Positions 6,914 to 16,498 of a stretch of 64,000 bases of DNA are shown here, piece after piece; the stretch's first letter is position 1; each line of letters begins with the position of its first letter. The stretch spans positions 35,727-99,726 of the forward strand of contig CAJXUS010000008.1 of the NCBI GenBank assembly GCA_913060675.1. The letters are read 5' to 3'. The stretch comes from an uncultured Rhodospirillales bacterium. GTDB taxonomy: Bacteria > Pseudomonadota > Alphaproteobacteria > Kiloniellales > Kiloniellaceae. The position numbers were made by a program, and so were the translations under genes. The notes beneath the pieces are model-generated. The model did no database searches and was not told where the DNA came from. It worked only from the letters and a program-made list of their open reading frames with translations.

Positions 6914-8812
6914 CTAGGCGGGCTCAGCGTAGCCCAGTCCCTTAAGGGCAATCGTTATTTCATCTAAAATCACAGGATCATCGATTGTGGCCGGCACTTT
7001 ATAGTCTTCGCTGTCGGCAATTTTCCGCATTGTTGCTCGAAGAATTTTCCCCGATCTTGTCTTGGGTAGTCGGCCAACAACAGCAGCTAATTTAAAAGCC
7101 GCGACAGGTCCAATTTCTTTACGGACCTTTTGCACAACCTCACTGATTACTTCGTCATGGGAACGATCAGCTCCGGCCTTCAAGACCATAAAGCCCAATG
7201 GCAATTGACCCTTAAGCTTATCTGCCACACCAATAACGGCACACTCTGAAACATCATCATGCGCGGCCAATACTTCCTCCATAGCCCCGGTCGACAAACG
7301 GTGCCCAGCCACGTTAATAATGTCATCAGTCCGTGACATCACAAAAATGTAGCCGTTCTCATCCTTGTAACCTGCATCTCCGGTTTCGTAGTAACCCGGG
7401 AAGGTACTGAGATAAGCCTCGTGGTGCCTTTCTGGCGCATTCCATAGAGTGGAAAACGTGCCCGGAGGAAGGGGCAAACTACATACGATTGCACCGATAT
7501 CCCCCGCCTCGACTTCATTATGATCGCTATCAAGAATACGAACATCCCATCCGGGAACACATCTCGCTGGCGACCCCGCCACGATAGGCAGTTGCTCAAT
7601 CCCCAAGCAATTTGAAGCGATCGGCCACCCTGTTTCTGTTTGCCACCAGTGATCGATCACAGGAACTTTCAACTTTTCCAAAGCCCAATTGAGCGTATCA
7701 GGATCACACCGCTCTCCGGCAAGAAAAAGAGTTTTAAAACAAGAGAGATCATATTTATCAAGATATGTTGCGTCGGGATCTTGTTGACGAATAGCCCGAA
7801 AAGCAGTCGGCGCAGTAAAGAGTACAGAAACCTTGTGTTCAGATATGACCCGCCAGAATGCACCTGGATCTGGTGTCCCAACTGGCTTTCCCTCATACAT
7901 CACAGATGTCGCGCCGTACATGAGGGGCCCATAGACAATATAAGAATGACCAACAACCCACCCAACGTCCGACGCACCCCAAAAAACATCCCCAGGCTCG
8001 ACATTATAGATATTCTTCATCGACCAGTGGAGAGCAACGGCATGGCCGCCATTATCACGAACAATGCCTTTTGGCTGACCAGTGGTTCCAGAAGTATAGA
8101 GGATATAGAGAGGATCAGTTGCCGCGACAGGTACACAATCTTTCTCAGAAGCCTGACTTTCAGCTTCGCTCCAATCGACATCTCGACCATCAATCATAGA
8201 GGCTTTGGCTTGTGAGCGCTGCCAAACGATACAATGTGCAGGCTTATTGACCGATAGCTCAATCGCCTGATCAAGGAGGGGCTTATAAGAGATCACCTTA
8301 TTGACCTCAATACCACAAGATGCCGTAATAATTACCTTTGGTTGGCAATCATCTATTCGCGTCGCCAACTCGTTTGCAGCAAAACCACCAAACACCACTG
8401 AATGAACGGCACCGATTCGAGCGCAAGCCAGCATGGCTATAGCGGCCTCAAGAATCATTGGCATGTAGATGATAACCCGGTCACCTTTTTGGACATTGAG
8501 ATTGTCCAAAGCACCCGCAAATTTAGAAACCCGCTGTAACAGATTTGAATAAGTTATTTTCTCTTTTGTATTTGTAACAGGGCTATCATAGATGAGCGCG
8601 ACCTGGTCACCACGCCCCTTCGCGACATGACGGTCGAGGGCGTTATAACAAGTATTGAGCTCTCCGCCTTGAAACCAGCGATAAAATGGTGCTGCACTAT
8701 CATCCAGCACTTTTTCATACGGTTTAAACCAATCAATATTTTCCGCTGCCTCAGCCCAAAAAATTTCTGGCTCGGACAAAGAGCGCGCTTGCACTTCATC
8801 AAAAAGACCCAT
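6914..8812 (-). CDS. prpE: Propionyl-CoA synthetase (acetyl-CoA synthetase family)
   Basis: An adenylate-forming ligase of 632 residues. The ACS N-terminal cap (EPEIFWAEAAENIDWFKPYEKVLDDS) is followed by the AMP-binding core with YILYTSGTTGQPKGIVRDNG, the DHWWQTETGWPI motif, and the C-terminal lysine motif PKTRSGKILRATMRK, where the Lys is essential for adenylation. Length and the GGHAVALHWSM segment favour PrpE (propionate to propionyl-CoA) over Acs. The start is set at the ATG 8812; a TTG at 8824 is in frame but less likely. No methylcitrate genes are adjacent. Confidence 0.9.
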   Translation of the reverse strand: MGLFDEVQARSLSEPEIFWAEAAENIDWFKPYEKVLDDSAAPFYRWFQGGELNTCYNALDRHVAKGRGDQVALIYDSPVTNTKEKITYSNLLQRVSKFAGALDNLNVQKGDRVIIYMPMILEAAIAMLACARIGAVHSVVFGGFAANELATRIDDCQPKVIITASCGIEVNKVISYKPLLDQAIELSVNKPAHCIVWQRSQAKASMIDGRDVDWSEAESQASEKDCVPVAATDPLYILYTSGTTGQPKGIVRDNGGHAVALHWSMKNIYNVEPGDVFWGASDVGWVVGHSYIVYGPLMYGATSVMYEGKPVGTPDPGAFWRVISEHKVSVLFTAPTAFRAIRQQDPDATYLDKYDLSCFKTLFLAGERCDPDTLNWALEKLKVPVIDHWWQTETGWPIASNCLGIEQLPIVAGSPARCVPGWDVRILDSDHNEVEAGDIGAIVCSLPLPPGTFSTLWNAPERHHEAYLSTFPGYYETGDAGYKDENGYIFVMSRTDDIINVAGHRLSTGAMEEVLAAHDDVSECAVIGVADKLKGQLPLGFMVLKAGADRSHDEVISEVVQKVRKEIGPVAAFKLAAVVGRLPKTRSGKILRATMRKIADSEDYKVPATIDDPVILDEITIALKGLGYAEPA

Positions 8813-8982
8813 GGTGTGTCCCAACTTTTTTATAATTTTATGTTCTTAAGCTCTCTAGCCTCCCAGACCAGATTACTTAGAGTGCTGCATATTCTGCACA
8901 TGATCAAACCTCGTTGCTTGCAATGGCTTTCAATTGAAAATAATTTTACAAGATATTTACAAGATATACGAAACCATAAAAA

Positions 8983-9013
8983 AACCCGCCCTGTTAAATT
9001 CACAGAGCGGGTT
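8983..9013 (-). terminator. Terminator of the first DUF465 gene (minus strand)
   Basis: AACCCGC ... GCGGGTT with an inner CTGT/ACAG pairing. On the minus strand it is followed by TTTTTTTATGG. It lies 56 bases after the stop of the small DUF465 gene at 9069. Confidence 0.85.
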
Positions 9014-9068
9014 TGCTATTTTGTATTTTTATAAGCAACGGACATTTTAATCCAAAGCTTCTGCCGCG

Positions 9069-9239
9069 TTAATGTGGATCCCTCAATTGCGTCATCTCAT
9101 CTTTAACGTGAAGTTTTTGCTTCTTCAGCGACATGATTAGGGATTCATCGGGATGTGGGCGCTGATTCTCCTGACAGATAGCGCTCTCTAAAGTACCGTG
9201 TTTTGTACGTAAGGACTCAATGCGTTGGGCAGTGGCCAT
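9069..9239 (-). CDS. YdcH/DUF465 family small protein (56 aa)
   Basis: A short gene read from the ATG at 9239 on the minus strand: MATAQRIESLRTKHGTLESA, then ICQENQRPHPDES, then LKKQKLHVKDEM and a stop. The pattern RIxxLxxxHxxL ... HPD ... LKKxKLxxKDEM is that of the YdcH/DUF465 family, short helical hairpin proteins of unknown function. GGGAGACGA is the ribosome site, three bases before the ATG. A second, longer DUF465 gene sits at 11059 on the other strand; pairs of such genes near purE/purK are usual in this class. Its own terminator supports it as a real gene. Confidence 0.88.
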   Translation of the reverse strand: MATAQRIESLRTKHGTLESAICQENQRPHPDESLIMSLKKQKLHVKDEMTQLRDPH

Positions 9240-9619
9240 ATTCGTCTCCCTTTAGTTCCGTAGTTGCACCTGCAGCTTCAAAAAAATGTCACGACAACTT
9301 TTTGCTCTTAATATTTTCCCAGCAAAAAACACTACGCAGAATACCCTCCGTAGTTACAAGCAACCGTGATGTTAGAAATAACCATCAAATCATGAATAGG
9401 CAAAGAACTGACAACTAGCCGAAAGCTCGGCTTTAGTGTATGGGATGTTTTCAGAGCGTCCCAAACGCATTTATTTTGCCAATTTTGTACCAACTCAAGC
9501 CCAATAACATTTTTGAGAAGACAGCGTATAAATTATGGTAGACCTGTCCAAAGAGCTTGCCAAGGGGCTTGGTACATTTAATTTCATTAATTCTTCACAA
9601 ATGTGAAAGATTGTTACGC
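9240..9619. other. Intergenic region between DUF465 and ubiX
   Basis: No gene is visible in these 380 bases between two divergent genes. A short hairpin AGCCGA-AAGC-TCGGCT lies around 9417-9432 with only a weak T tail. Promoters for both flanking genes must lie here but none is clear by eye. Confidence 0.5.
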
Positions 9620-10201
9620 ATGACTAAAGAGAGAATTATCATCGGCATTAGTGGTGCAAGTGGCATCACTTATGGCATTCGGCTGTTGCAAATTTTAAAA
9701 ACCATGCCGATTGAAACTCACTTAATCATGAGTAAATCCGCAGAAATAACATTAGCTTACGAAAGTGATCTAAAAGTTTCTGACGTTAAAAATCTGGCTG
9801 ATGTAAATCATAACATCAATGACATTGCCGCATGCCTTTCCAGTGGCTCATACAAGACATTGGGCATGATTGTCGCACCTTGCTCAATTCGGTCAATGTC
9901 AGAGATATCTAGCGGCGTTACCTCGAGTCTTTTAACGCGCGCTGCAGACGTAATATTAAAGGAGCACCGTAAACTGGTACTCATGGTTCGGGAAACCCCC
10001 CTTCACACTGGGCATCTTCGCACCTTGGTAAACCTATCTGAAATCGGCGCCATTATTGCCCCCCCTGTCCCAGCCTTTTATGCAAAACCAGACAGCCTAG
10101 AAGAAATGGTCGATTATACGCTCGGAAGAGTACTTGATATGTTTGACATTGAAATTCCAGGAATGAACCGTTGGGACGAAAACAGTAAAAAGCGTCCCTA
10201 G
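9620..10201 (+). CDS. ubiX: Flavin prenyltransferase UbiX
   Basis: A 193-residue flavoprotein. The N-terminal IIIGISGASGITYGIRLL motif binds the FMN phosphate; VRETPLHTGHLRTLVNLSEIGAIIAPPVPAFY is the second conserved block of the UbiX/Pad1 family. The enzyme joins a dimethylallyl group to FMN to make prenylated FMN, the cofactor of the UbiD decarboxylase in ubiquinone synthesis. The ATG at 9620 is chosen because the 21 residues before it in the open frame (MPRGLVHLISLILHK...) have no counterpart in the family. COQ9, also for ubiquinone, is encoded 5 kb downstream. Confidence 0.95.
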   Translation: MTKERIIIGISGASGITYGIRLLQILKTMPIETHLIMSKSAEITLAYESDLKVSDVKNLADVNHNINDIAACLSSGSYKTLGMIVAPCSIRSMSEISSGVTSSLLTRAADVILKEHRKLVLMVRETPLHTGHLRTLVNLSEIGAIIAPPVPAFYAKPDSLEEMVDYTLGRVLDMFDIEIPGMNRWDENSKKRP

Positions 10202-10264
10202 GCTCTGAATTTATTCACCCAGTAGAACTGACGTAGAGACCACTAAAGCGAACGGCTGGCCTTC

Positions 10265-10810
10265 TTACTGAAATAACCATACAGCCTCTAAAGGCGGGAG
10301 GTCTGGAAAACCACCTCTGACGATTGCAGCTAAATCCGCACAGTCGACGGTTCCGATGGCTTCAATCTCACACAACTCCAGATACAAGACCATATTTTTA
10401 GCCGCGATCTCAGACGACGGTAGATCTGTTGGCCGCAGTGTGAGTTGCAGGTGCATATAATTTTGCTGCAACGCTTCGGCCCAGAGCTCTGCATCTTTAA
10501 CATTTTGGCGCAGATCATCCGTATGACGAAACCCATTAACGGTTTCAGCTTTCATCCAAGTCCGCACATCTCTGAGAGGTTGGATCACATGATCTCGCCA
10601 TTGCTCTATTCCAGAGATTAAGTTTGAGAGTTCAGATGTCTTCAATTCTTTCCCACAGATCCCAGCCCAACAACAAAACAGTAACAAATTCACATCAAGA
10701 TCATATTTATCCTGTAGGACGAGACACGCAGGTGCGACACCCTGTTGTCCATAGACATCAAGAGAGAAGTTCCAAAAGGGATTTGTCGGTAACTGGGTTT
10801 GATCAAACAT
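10265..10810 (-). CDS. TIGR02444 family protein
   Basis: A 181-residue protein of the TIGR02444 family. The start NPFWNFSLDVYGQQGVAPACLVLQDKYDLDVNLLLFCCWAG is highly typical. The rest is predicted helical. The family is restricted to Proteobacteria and has no known biochemical function. It converges on ubiX with only 63 bases between the stops. Confidence 0.85.
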   Translation of the reverse strand: MFDQTQLPTNPFWNFSLDVYGQQGVAPACLVLQDKYDLDVNLLLFCCWAGICGKELKTSELSNLISGIEQWRDHVIQPLRDVRTWMKAETVNGFRHTDDLRQNVKDAELWAEALQQNYMHLQLTLRPTDLPSSEIAAKNMVLYLELCEIEAIGTVDCADLAAIVRGGFPDLPPLEAVWLFQ

Positions 10811-11058
10811 CTTTAATTATTTTGTAACACGGCAATTTTCAGCCCAGAAATTTGGACAACGATATATAACAGAGGCAGTTATCAGGTCGATTCGCTTGTT
10901 GAGCAATGCAATTCTCATTCTCATCATTCCCCCCAAACGTACCGCCTAGGGCTGTTTTTACGAAATCCGCACAACAGAAATACCATTCATGTAATTCTCC
11001 TCATACTAAACCTATTCTTATTTTCAAAGTCAGAGTATAACTATTCCCTTCATTTAAC

Positions 11059-11298
11059 GTGCGTTTACGAGACATTTATAAATTGGTAGAGACCACAGGC
11101 AATAGCAGAAAAGACCTTATCGAAGAACTCGAAAGGCTTAAACAAGAACACAGAGACATGGATGATGTTATTGCACGCCTGCAAGAACACGCTCCATTTG
11201 ATCAACTTCAACTAGTGCGGTTGAAGAAAAAGAAACTCAAATTGAAAGATTCAATGAACAGGCTGGAAAGCCAACTGCTACCAGATATCATCGCCTAA
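11059..11298 (+). CDS. YdcH/DUF465 family protein
   Basis: A 79-residue helical protein. The central ELERLKQEHRDMDDVIARLQEH and LVRLKKKKLKLKDSMNRLES match the YdcH/DUF465 helical hairpin. Function unknown. The frame opens with GTG at 11059, but no convincing ribosome site precedes it; a TTG at 11083 would remove eight residues without touching the family domain, so the exact start is open. Second DUF465 gene of the window, on the same strand as purE and purK. Confidence 0.78.
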   Translation: MRLRDIYKLVETTGNSRKDLIEELERLKQEHRDMDDVIARLQEHAPFDQLQLVRLKKKKLKLKDSMNRLESQLLPDIIA

Positions 11299-11414
11299 AT
11301 TGCTAAGGATGTTGATCATGAGCACCTTTAGATAAGAATTTTTCCCATCGGGAACCTCGCCTTATTACAGGTAAAGTATCCCGAAATAGAAGCCTCATAA
11401 TAGAAGACGACACT

Positions 11415-12155
11415 CTACTCTTGCTCTTGTTTGGCTTTCTTCTGCTGATACATGGCAAGATCAGCCGCTTTTAGAGCTGCATCTGCATCGCTGCCTTGAA
11501 AACTATGGACGCCATGAGAAACATGGACATTTACACTTTCCCCTTCATAGTCAAAGGAGTGTTGGGAAACAGCATCAGCAAGTATTTGCGCTTTTTCCAT
11601 AGCTATTTCAGGCGGGGCTTGCAACAAGATCACGCCAAATTCATCTCCACCAAGGCGGCCAACAATATCAGAAGAACGCACATTATTTAACAAAGATGAT
11701 GCCACGTGTTTAATAGCCTCATCACCAGCTTCATGACCAAGACCATCATTTATTTCTTTCATATCATTTACGTCGATATAAATAACGCTGCCCGGCACTT
11801 CATAGCGCTCACTATAAGCCATCATCCGGTCAAGCTCGCGTACAAATGCGCGTCGATTAAGCACTGGCGTCAAGACATCCTGGTCAGCAAGTTTTTCAAG
11901 ATAGTCAACACGCTTTTTCGCTTGATCCAACTCTTGCCGAACGACCTGTACCTCTTTCATAAGCTGTTCAAGTGCGGCCCGAACTTTAGGCGTAAACTCA
12001 GCTTCAGGTATTCCACCAACTGTAGCAATATCTTGAGGAGTGGTAACGCCACTTACGCTTTCAACAGTCTGTGCAGGTTTTACTGCTGGAGCAGCAGATA
12101 CCCGGCCAACACTGCTAACGGAACCTGTTCCGCCACGTGGTCTTTGGACCTTCAT
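11415..12155 (-). CDS. GGDEF domain protein, probable diguanylate cyclase
   Basis: A 246-residue cytosolic protein. Residues 1-50 are a Ser/Val/Pro-rich linker, 55-95 a likely coiled coil (LMKEVQVVRQELDQAKKRVDYLEKL), and 95-240 a GGDEF domain. The DQDVLTPVLNRRAF start, the active site RLGGDEFGV and the inhibitory I-site RSSD five residues before it are all intact, so it should make cyclic di-GMP from two GTP and be subject to product inhibition. There is no sensor domain or membrane segment; control would come through the N-terminal part. Divergent from purE. Confidence 0.93.
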   Translation of the reverse strand: MKVQRPRGGTGSVSSVGRVSAAPAVKPAQTVESVSGVTTPQDIATVGGIPEAEFTPKVRAALEQLMKEVQVVRQELDQAKKRVDYLEKLADQDVLTPVLNRRAFVRELDRMMAYSERYEVPGSVIYIDVNDMKEINDGLGHEAGDEAIKHVASSLLNNVRSSDIVGRLGGDEFGVILLQAPPEIAMEKAQILADAVSQHSFDYEGESVNVHVSHGVHSFQGSDADAALKAADLAMYQQKKAKQEQE

Positions 12156-12388
12156 TCGACAAGCAATCCCTTTGCTTTATAGTGTAATCCCGGCTTCCTG
12201 CCGAGATCTCATCATATGCCAATTACCGCGGCAAATGAACTTGTTGGGTACATTATACATAATCATTTTACATATTGTTACCAAGAATAGGTAATTAGAA
12301 TGTAAAATTCCTGAGTTCTCTTTACTTGCGTTATCTAACCACACGTCTTAATAATGCGCTCCGATACACTAAAAGGCAGGATAAAGCC

Positions 12389-12886
12389 ATGTCCGAGAAG
12401 TCTCCGCAAGTTGGTATAATCATGGGCAGCCAGTCAGATTGGCCCACGATGAAACATGCGGCCGAAACCCTCGATACCCTCGGCATCTCCTATGAGAAAA
12501 GAATTGTTTCTGCACACCGAACACCGCAGCGTTTGGTCGAATATGCCTCTACAGCACGCGATCGCGGCTTGAGTGTGATCATTGCCGGTGCAGGTGGCGC
12601 AGCGCACCTTCCTGGAATGGTTGCCGCAATGACCCCCTTGCCTGTCTTTGGGGTTCCGATCGAAAGCAAAAGTCTCAAAGGTCAAGATAGCCTGCTTTCC
12701 ATCGTTCAGATGCCAGGAGGTGTTCCTGTTGGCACTTTAGCGATTGGCAAACCTGGGGCGATTAACGCGGGATTACTTGCAGGATCTGTCCTTGCCTTAA
12801 ACGACAAAAACATTGCAGACGCATTAGATGCATGGCGTAAAAGCCAGTCTGAAGCCGTCGCGATAGAGCCTGTAGACAACATTTAA
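12389..12886 (+). CDS. purE: N5-carboxyaminoimidazole ribonucleotide mutase
   Basis: A 165-residue class I PurE. Conserved [20 protein letters not shown] at the N-terminus, [13 protein letters not shown] (catalytic His) around residue 45, and [17 protein letters not shown] near 70. It moves the carboxylate of N5-CAIR to make CAIR in purine synthesis. The ATG at 12389 has AGGCAGG upstream; the longer open frame before it is not conserved. It is 27 bases before purK, clearly one operon. Confidence 0.97.
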   Translation: MSEKSPQVGIIMGSQSDWPTMKHAAETLDTLGISYEKRIVSAHRTPQRLVEYASTARDRGLSVIIAGAGGAAHLPGMVAAMTPLPVFGVPIESKSLKGQDSLLSIVQMPGGVPVGTLAIGKPGAINAGLLAGSVLALNDKNIADALDAWRKSQSEAVAIEPVDNI

Positions 12887-12913
12887 TATAAGCCTCCCTC
12901 GGAGACGATAGTC

Positions 12914-14014
12914 ATGAGCAAAACTCTTTCGGCACCTCTGGCACCAGGTTCTGTAATCGGCATTCTCGGCGGTGGACAACTTGGCCGTATGGCCGCCTCT
13001 GCGGCTGCAGAACTTGGGTATCATTGCCATATCTATTGCCCAGAAGAGAACAGCCCCGCAAGTGAAGTCTCAAAATACACAACGGTCGCAAAATACGACG
13101 ACGAAAAAGCGCTTGAAACGTTTGCTGCACACGTTGATGTCGTCACTTACGAATTCGAAAATGTTCCGGCTAAAACGGCAGCTTTTTTGATTGACCGCGT
13201 ACCAGTTAACCCTGGCCCAAACGTGCTTCATATTTGCCAAAATCGCTTGCGGGAAAAAGACTTCTGTAACTCCATAAATGTACCGACCACACGCTATGCA
13301 GAAGCCACGAATATAGAAGCGCTCGACCGCGTAGTTCGCGATATCGGACGGCCCTGTGTTCTGAAAACAACCGAAATGGGCTATGACGGAAAAGGACAGA
13401 CCTTCATTACCCCGGAAACTGACCTTGCAGAAGCTTGGAAAACCGTCGTTGGTGACAGGAAACAAGCTGAAACAATTATTGAAGCTCTAGTCGATTTTCG
13501 GATGGAGATTTCGGTTATCGTTGCACGGAGCATCCAAGGTGATTGCCTTGCCTACGTCCCCGTAGAAAATCGCCATAAAAACCACATTCTGGATCAAACC
13601 ATTGTGCCTGCACGCATATCACAAAAGATAAGTGATCGCGCAGAAGTTCTGGCCCGCCACATGGCCGAAGAAATGCAACTGGTTGGGATGATGGCTGTTG
13701 AGATGTTTGTAACCACCGATGACGAAATCCTCGTCAACGAAATCGCACCTCGTCCACACAATTCAGGCCACTGGTCTATGGACGCTTGTGTAACATCCCA
13801 GTTCGAACAGTTCATCAGGGCTACTGCTGGACAGGTACTCGGCTCCGTTTATCGCCATTCCGATGCTGTGATGACAAACCTACTGGGTAAAGATGTCGAC
13901 AACTGGGCCGAAATCCTTTCGGATCCAGCCGCCAAGCTTCATCTCTATGGAAAAGATGAAGCCAAAGATGGCCGCAAGATGGGACACGTTACCAAAGTCA
14001 TCCCCAGAAAGTAA
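12914..14014 (+). CDS. purK: N5-carboxyaminoimidazole ribonucleotide synthase
   Basis: A 366-residue ATP-grasp enzyme. It begins with the nucleotide-binding GILGGGQLGRMAASAAAELG, followed by DVVTYEFENVP, and contains the ATP-grasp core VLKTTEMGYDGKGQ and the metal site VNEIAPRPHNSGH. It uses ATP and bicarbonate to carboxylate AIR to N5-CAIR, the substrate of PurE. Second gene of the purEK operon. Confidence 0.97.
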   Translation: MSKTLSAPLAPGSVIGILGGGQLGRMAASAAAELGYHCHIYCPEENSPASEVSKYTTVAKYDDEKALETFAAHVDVVTYEFENVPAKTAAFLIDRVPVNPGPNVLHICQNRLREKDFCNSINVPTTRYAEATNIEALDRVVRDIGRPCVLKTTEMGYDGKGQTFITPETDLAEAWKTVVGDRKQAETIIEALVDFRMEISVIVARSIQGDCLAYVPVENRHKNHILDQTIVPARISQKISDRAEVLARHMAEEMQLVGMMAVEMFVTTDDEILVNEIAPRPHNSGHWSMDACVTSQFEQFIRATAGQVLGSVYRHSDAVMTNLLGKDVDNWAEILSDPAAKLHLYGKDEAKDGRKMGHVTKVIPRK

Positions 14015-14142
14015 AAATTAACGGTTCCGACCACCTTTTAGGCTATCGCAACAAAGACAACTATTGTGATGGACAACGCACTCCTGCAGAGTTAGATCTC
14101 AATTTCCTACCACCTTCAACTCTTCTCATTTGTGTAGTTGTC

Positions 14143-14988
14143 ATGCGTATAATCTTGAGTCGCAAAGGGTTTGATTCTCAATATGGCGGAGGCCCAAGCC
14201 CCATTCTTCCTGATGGCAAGTGTTATTCTCTCCCCATACCACATCCTGAAGGGCCCCATAAGTTCCAGGACTTATCCTCTCCCTTTGGAAATTTAGGTCC
14301 TGTAATCGATCAATTAAATCCAAAATCGGCACAATCAACAGATTGGGTCCACCTAGATCCTGACCTCTATCCCCCCAGCATTCAAAGACACAAAAACTGG
14401 CGTCCTTGCTTTGGGCAATATGGTGCCGCACAACAACATCTCTCTAATCAAGGTGTTGGAACTGGCGACCTGTTTTTATTTTTTGGCTGGTTTAGACGTG
14501 TCGATGAAAACTTCAAACCACTGCTAAAGCAACCTGACTTACATGTCATCTTTGGCTGGCTTCAGGTTGATCAAGTCATAACAATTGGAGAGGAAATAGA
14601 ACGAGCCTCCAAAAGCCATCCCGCTTTTGCCGATCACCCTCATCTCACAGCAACCTTTGGCAAGAACAACACGCTTTATACAGCTCGCGAGAAACTTAAA
14701 CTCCAAAATCGTGACACCGGTATATCTGGAGGTGGCATTTTCGGTAAACCTGCCCCGATACGTGTTTTGACGATGAGAAACACAACCCGTTCAATTTGGC
14801 AGCTGCCCAAGTGGTTTGGACACCCCTCACCCGCGCTGTCTTACCATATGAATCATGAGAAATGGACGAAATCGGGAATGGGTTGGAAACTAAAATCAGC
14901 GCCCAAAGGGCAAGAGTTTGTCATAGATACCAAGGGCCGAACCCGGCAGGCCAACAAATGGCTTCAGCAAGTTTTTCAAGACCAATAA
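14143..14988 (+). CDS. Nmad3 family putative nucleotide-modification protein
   Basis: A 281-residue protein that starts MRIILSRKGFDSQYGGGPSP and continues SPILPDGKCYSLPIP, the hallmark of the Nmad3 family (nucleotide modification associated domain 3). This domain was defined by comparative genomics of phage and mobile DNA-modification systems; its chemistry has not been shown. Later conserved blocks are GDLFLFFGWFR, FGWLQVDQVI and SGGGIFGKPAP. No other modification or restriction gene is nearby, so it is an orphan. No clear ribosome site precedes the ATG. Family call good, function unknown. Confidence 0.72.
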   Translation: MRIILSRKGFDSQYGGGPSPILPDGKCYSLPIPHPEGPHKFQDLSSPFGNLGPVIDQLNPKSAQSTDWVHLDPDLYPPSIQRHKNWRPCFGQYGAAQQHLSNQGVGTGDLFLFFGWFRRVDENFKPLLKQPDLHVIFGWLQVDQVITIGEEIERASKSHPAFADHPHLTATFGKNNTLYTAREKLKLQNRDTGISGGGIFGKPAPIRVLTMRNTTRSIWQLPKWFGHPSPALSYHMNHEKWTKSGMGWKLKSAPKGQEFVIDTKGRTRQANKWLQQVFQDQ

Positions 14989-15001
14989 GTCCCCAATCAC
15001 C

Positions 15002-15649
15002 TTAACAACGCCCGTTCCACTCTTTTGAAAAAGGAGATAAAGAGCGGAGCTTGTCAGCAATGCCAGATGCACGGCCAATCGATTTGCCCAAAGCCCCTCC
15101 TATTTTAAGAACTTCTGCGATCCGACGATCCAAAAAGGCCCAGGTCTTTTCATAATCTTCAGATCCGTCTTCAAGCCAGAACAACATTGTCGAACTGTAA
15201 ACACCTGAGAGCAGCAATCGTTTACTGTAAAAGTTATAATCGGTCGACTTATCCCCGGCGGCAAGCCACATGGCATCAACCGTATCATAGATATTATGCA
15301 TCCCCTCTGACGCTTTCAGCGGCATTGCAAAAAAGCTCAGGCCCTTTCGAACGGCTTCACGGTGTGGCTCCATCAGCTCTAATCGTGTTCGCACAGCTAA
15401 AGTAATGCGTTCTCGGACCTTCATATCCTCCAACCCAAGCTTTTCTAATTTTGCCATCATCTGGGTATCCAAGCGTTGGTTAAAATAACGCAGGATATCA
15501 GTCATTCCTCGAGGAAAGAGTATTGCGGCCTCTTGCGAAGATATCCCGCAATTTGCACAGACTTCGGGGAGCGTAGAGTCGCTCCAACCTTCAAAAGGCA
15601 CAACGGGGAGAAGCGCATCTAACAGCGTATCTTTTTGCTTATCACTCAT
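15002..15649 (-). CDS. COQ9 family protein
   Basis: A 215-residue helical protein of the COQ9 family, which has a TetR-like fold. Residues 1-50 resemble an HTH domain (LPEVCANCGISSQEAAILFPRGMTDILRYF); the C-terminal WAFLDRRIAEVLKIG is typical. In eukaryotes COQ9 binds lipid and helps COQ7 hydroxylate a ubiquinone precursor; the bacterial members are presumed to act similarly. Downstream of def on the same strand with a 64-base gap, near rpsU, which is a usual alphaproteobacterial grouping. Confidence 0.9.
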   Translation of the reverse strand: MSDKQKDTLLDALLPVVPFEGWSDSTLPEVCANCGISSQEAAILFPRGMTDILRYFNQRLDTQMMAKLEKLGLEDMKVRERITLAVRTRLELMEPHREAVRKGLSFFAMPLKASEGMHNIYDTVDAMWLAAGDKSTDYNFYSKRLLLSGVYSSTMLFWLEDGSEDYEKTWAFLDRRIAEVLKIGGALGKSIGRASGIADKLRSLSPFSKEWNGRC

Positions 15650-15713
15650 ATTCTTGGTTTCTTTCCCCTTATTAATCTACGCCAAATTGCATATACAAAA
15701 TTCGGACGTCGTC

Positions 15714-16268
15714 TTAATCAGGCTTTTGATGAGCAACTTCAGAGGAGAAAATCAACTGACGTATGTCCGTCATTCTCTCTGGGTAAAGTATGCCATCTAG
15801 ATGATCATATTCATGTTGAACAACACGTGCGTGAAATCCCGAGGCATCCCGCTCAATAAGCTTACCATCAAGTCCGTAACCTCGATAGCGAATTGACCGA
15901 TAGCGAGGCACTTTACCCATAAGATTGGGAATGGAAAGACACCCTTCCCAGCTTTCATCTATTTCCTCACCGATAAAGTCGATTTCAGGGTTGATCAAAA
16001 CAGTCAGGGGAACAGATCCATCACCTTCTAATTCCAAACCTAGGCGTTGAGCCTCTGACTGGGCTCGAACTTTAGAAACAAAGAAGATAAAAATACGCAG
16101 GGACTCGTAGACCTGAGGTGCAGCAATACCCGTTCCTCCGGCATCATTCATCGTCTCGATCATGTTCTCAACGAGATTATAGACATCGGGGCTAGAGGGA
16201 TTATCAACCGGATCAGCCTTACGCCAAAGTACCGGATGTCCCATTTTGGAAATTTTAAGTAACGTCAT
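15714..16268 (-). CDS. def: Peptide deformylase
   Basis: A 184-residue metalloprotease with the three canonical motifs in order: GGTGIAAPQVYE (residues 43-54), EGCLSIPNL with the metal-binding Cys, and QHEYDHLDGILYPERM with the two metal-binding His and catalytic Glu. It removes the formyl group from nascent proteins. It is somewhat longer in the middle (RAQSEAQRLGLELEGDGSV) than the main Def type, so it could be a second paralogue next to a def-fmt locus elsewhere. Confidence 0.95.
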   Translation of the reverse strand: MTLLKISKMGHPVLWRKADPVDNPSSPDVYNLVENMIETMNDAGGTGIAAPQVYESLRIFIFFVSKVRAQSEAQRLGLELEGDGSVPLTVLINPEIDFIGEEIDESWEGCLSIPNLMGKVPRYRSIRYRGYGLDGKLIERDASGFHARVVQHEYDHLDGILYPERMTDIRQLIFSSEVAHQKPD

Positions 16269-16498
16269 GATTATACTATGTAACTCAAGACTTCATGGGT
16301 CAAAACAATTTCCCTTTACCCTCATCAACAAACATCAATTGTTTTCTAGCACGTAAAAAACCCAAAGAAACCGGGGAAAACCCATCAAAAGAATCTCAGG
16401 AGTCACAGATTCTTCCCTTCACATTAACCACAGGCTGTGATAACTACAGCATCGAACCTGCTATGCCTTGGTATAGCGGAGGTTCTTTATGTGTTCAA

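Noticed and set aside
7640..8215. 191-codon open frame on the plus strand
   Set aside because: It lies entirely within prpE on the opposite strand, and its translation is rich in Arg, Ile and Ser without pattern; a shadow frame.
10902..10926. Fur-like box GCAATTCTCATTCTCATC upstream of a DUF465 gene
   Set aside because: Two of three hexamers fit loosely, but neither neighbour has a link to iron, and the match is partial.
10968..11000. Ten-codon frame MNGISVVRIS on the minus strand with a perfect GAGGAG
   Set aside because: It resembles the start of a HemP-like protein, and a neighbouring frame reads on for 50 codons, but there is no start in that frame and no family match. It could be a decayed small gene; not supported.
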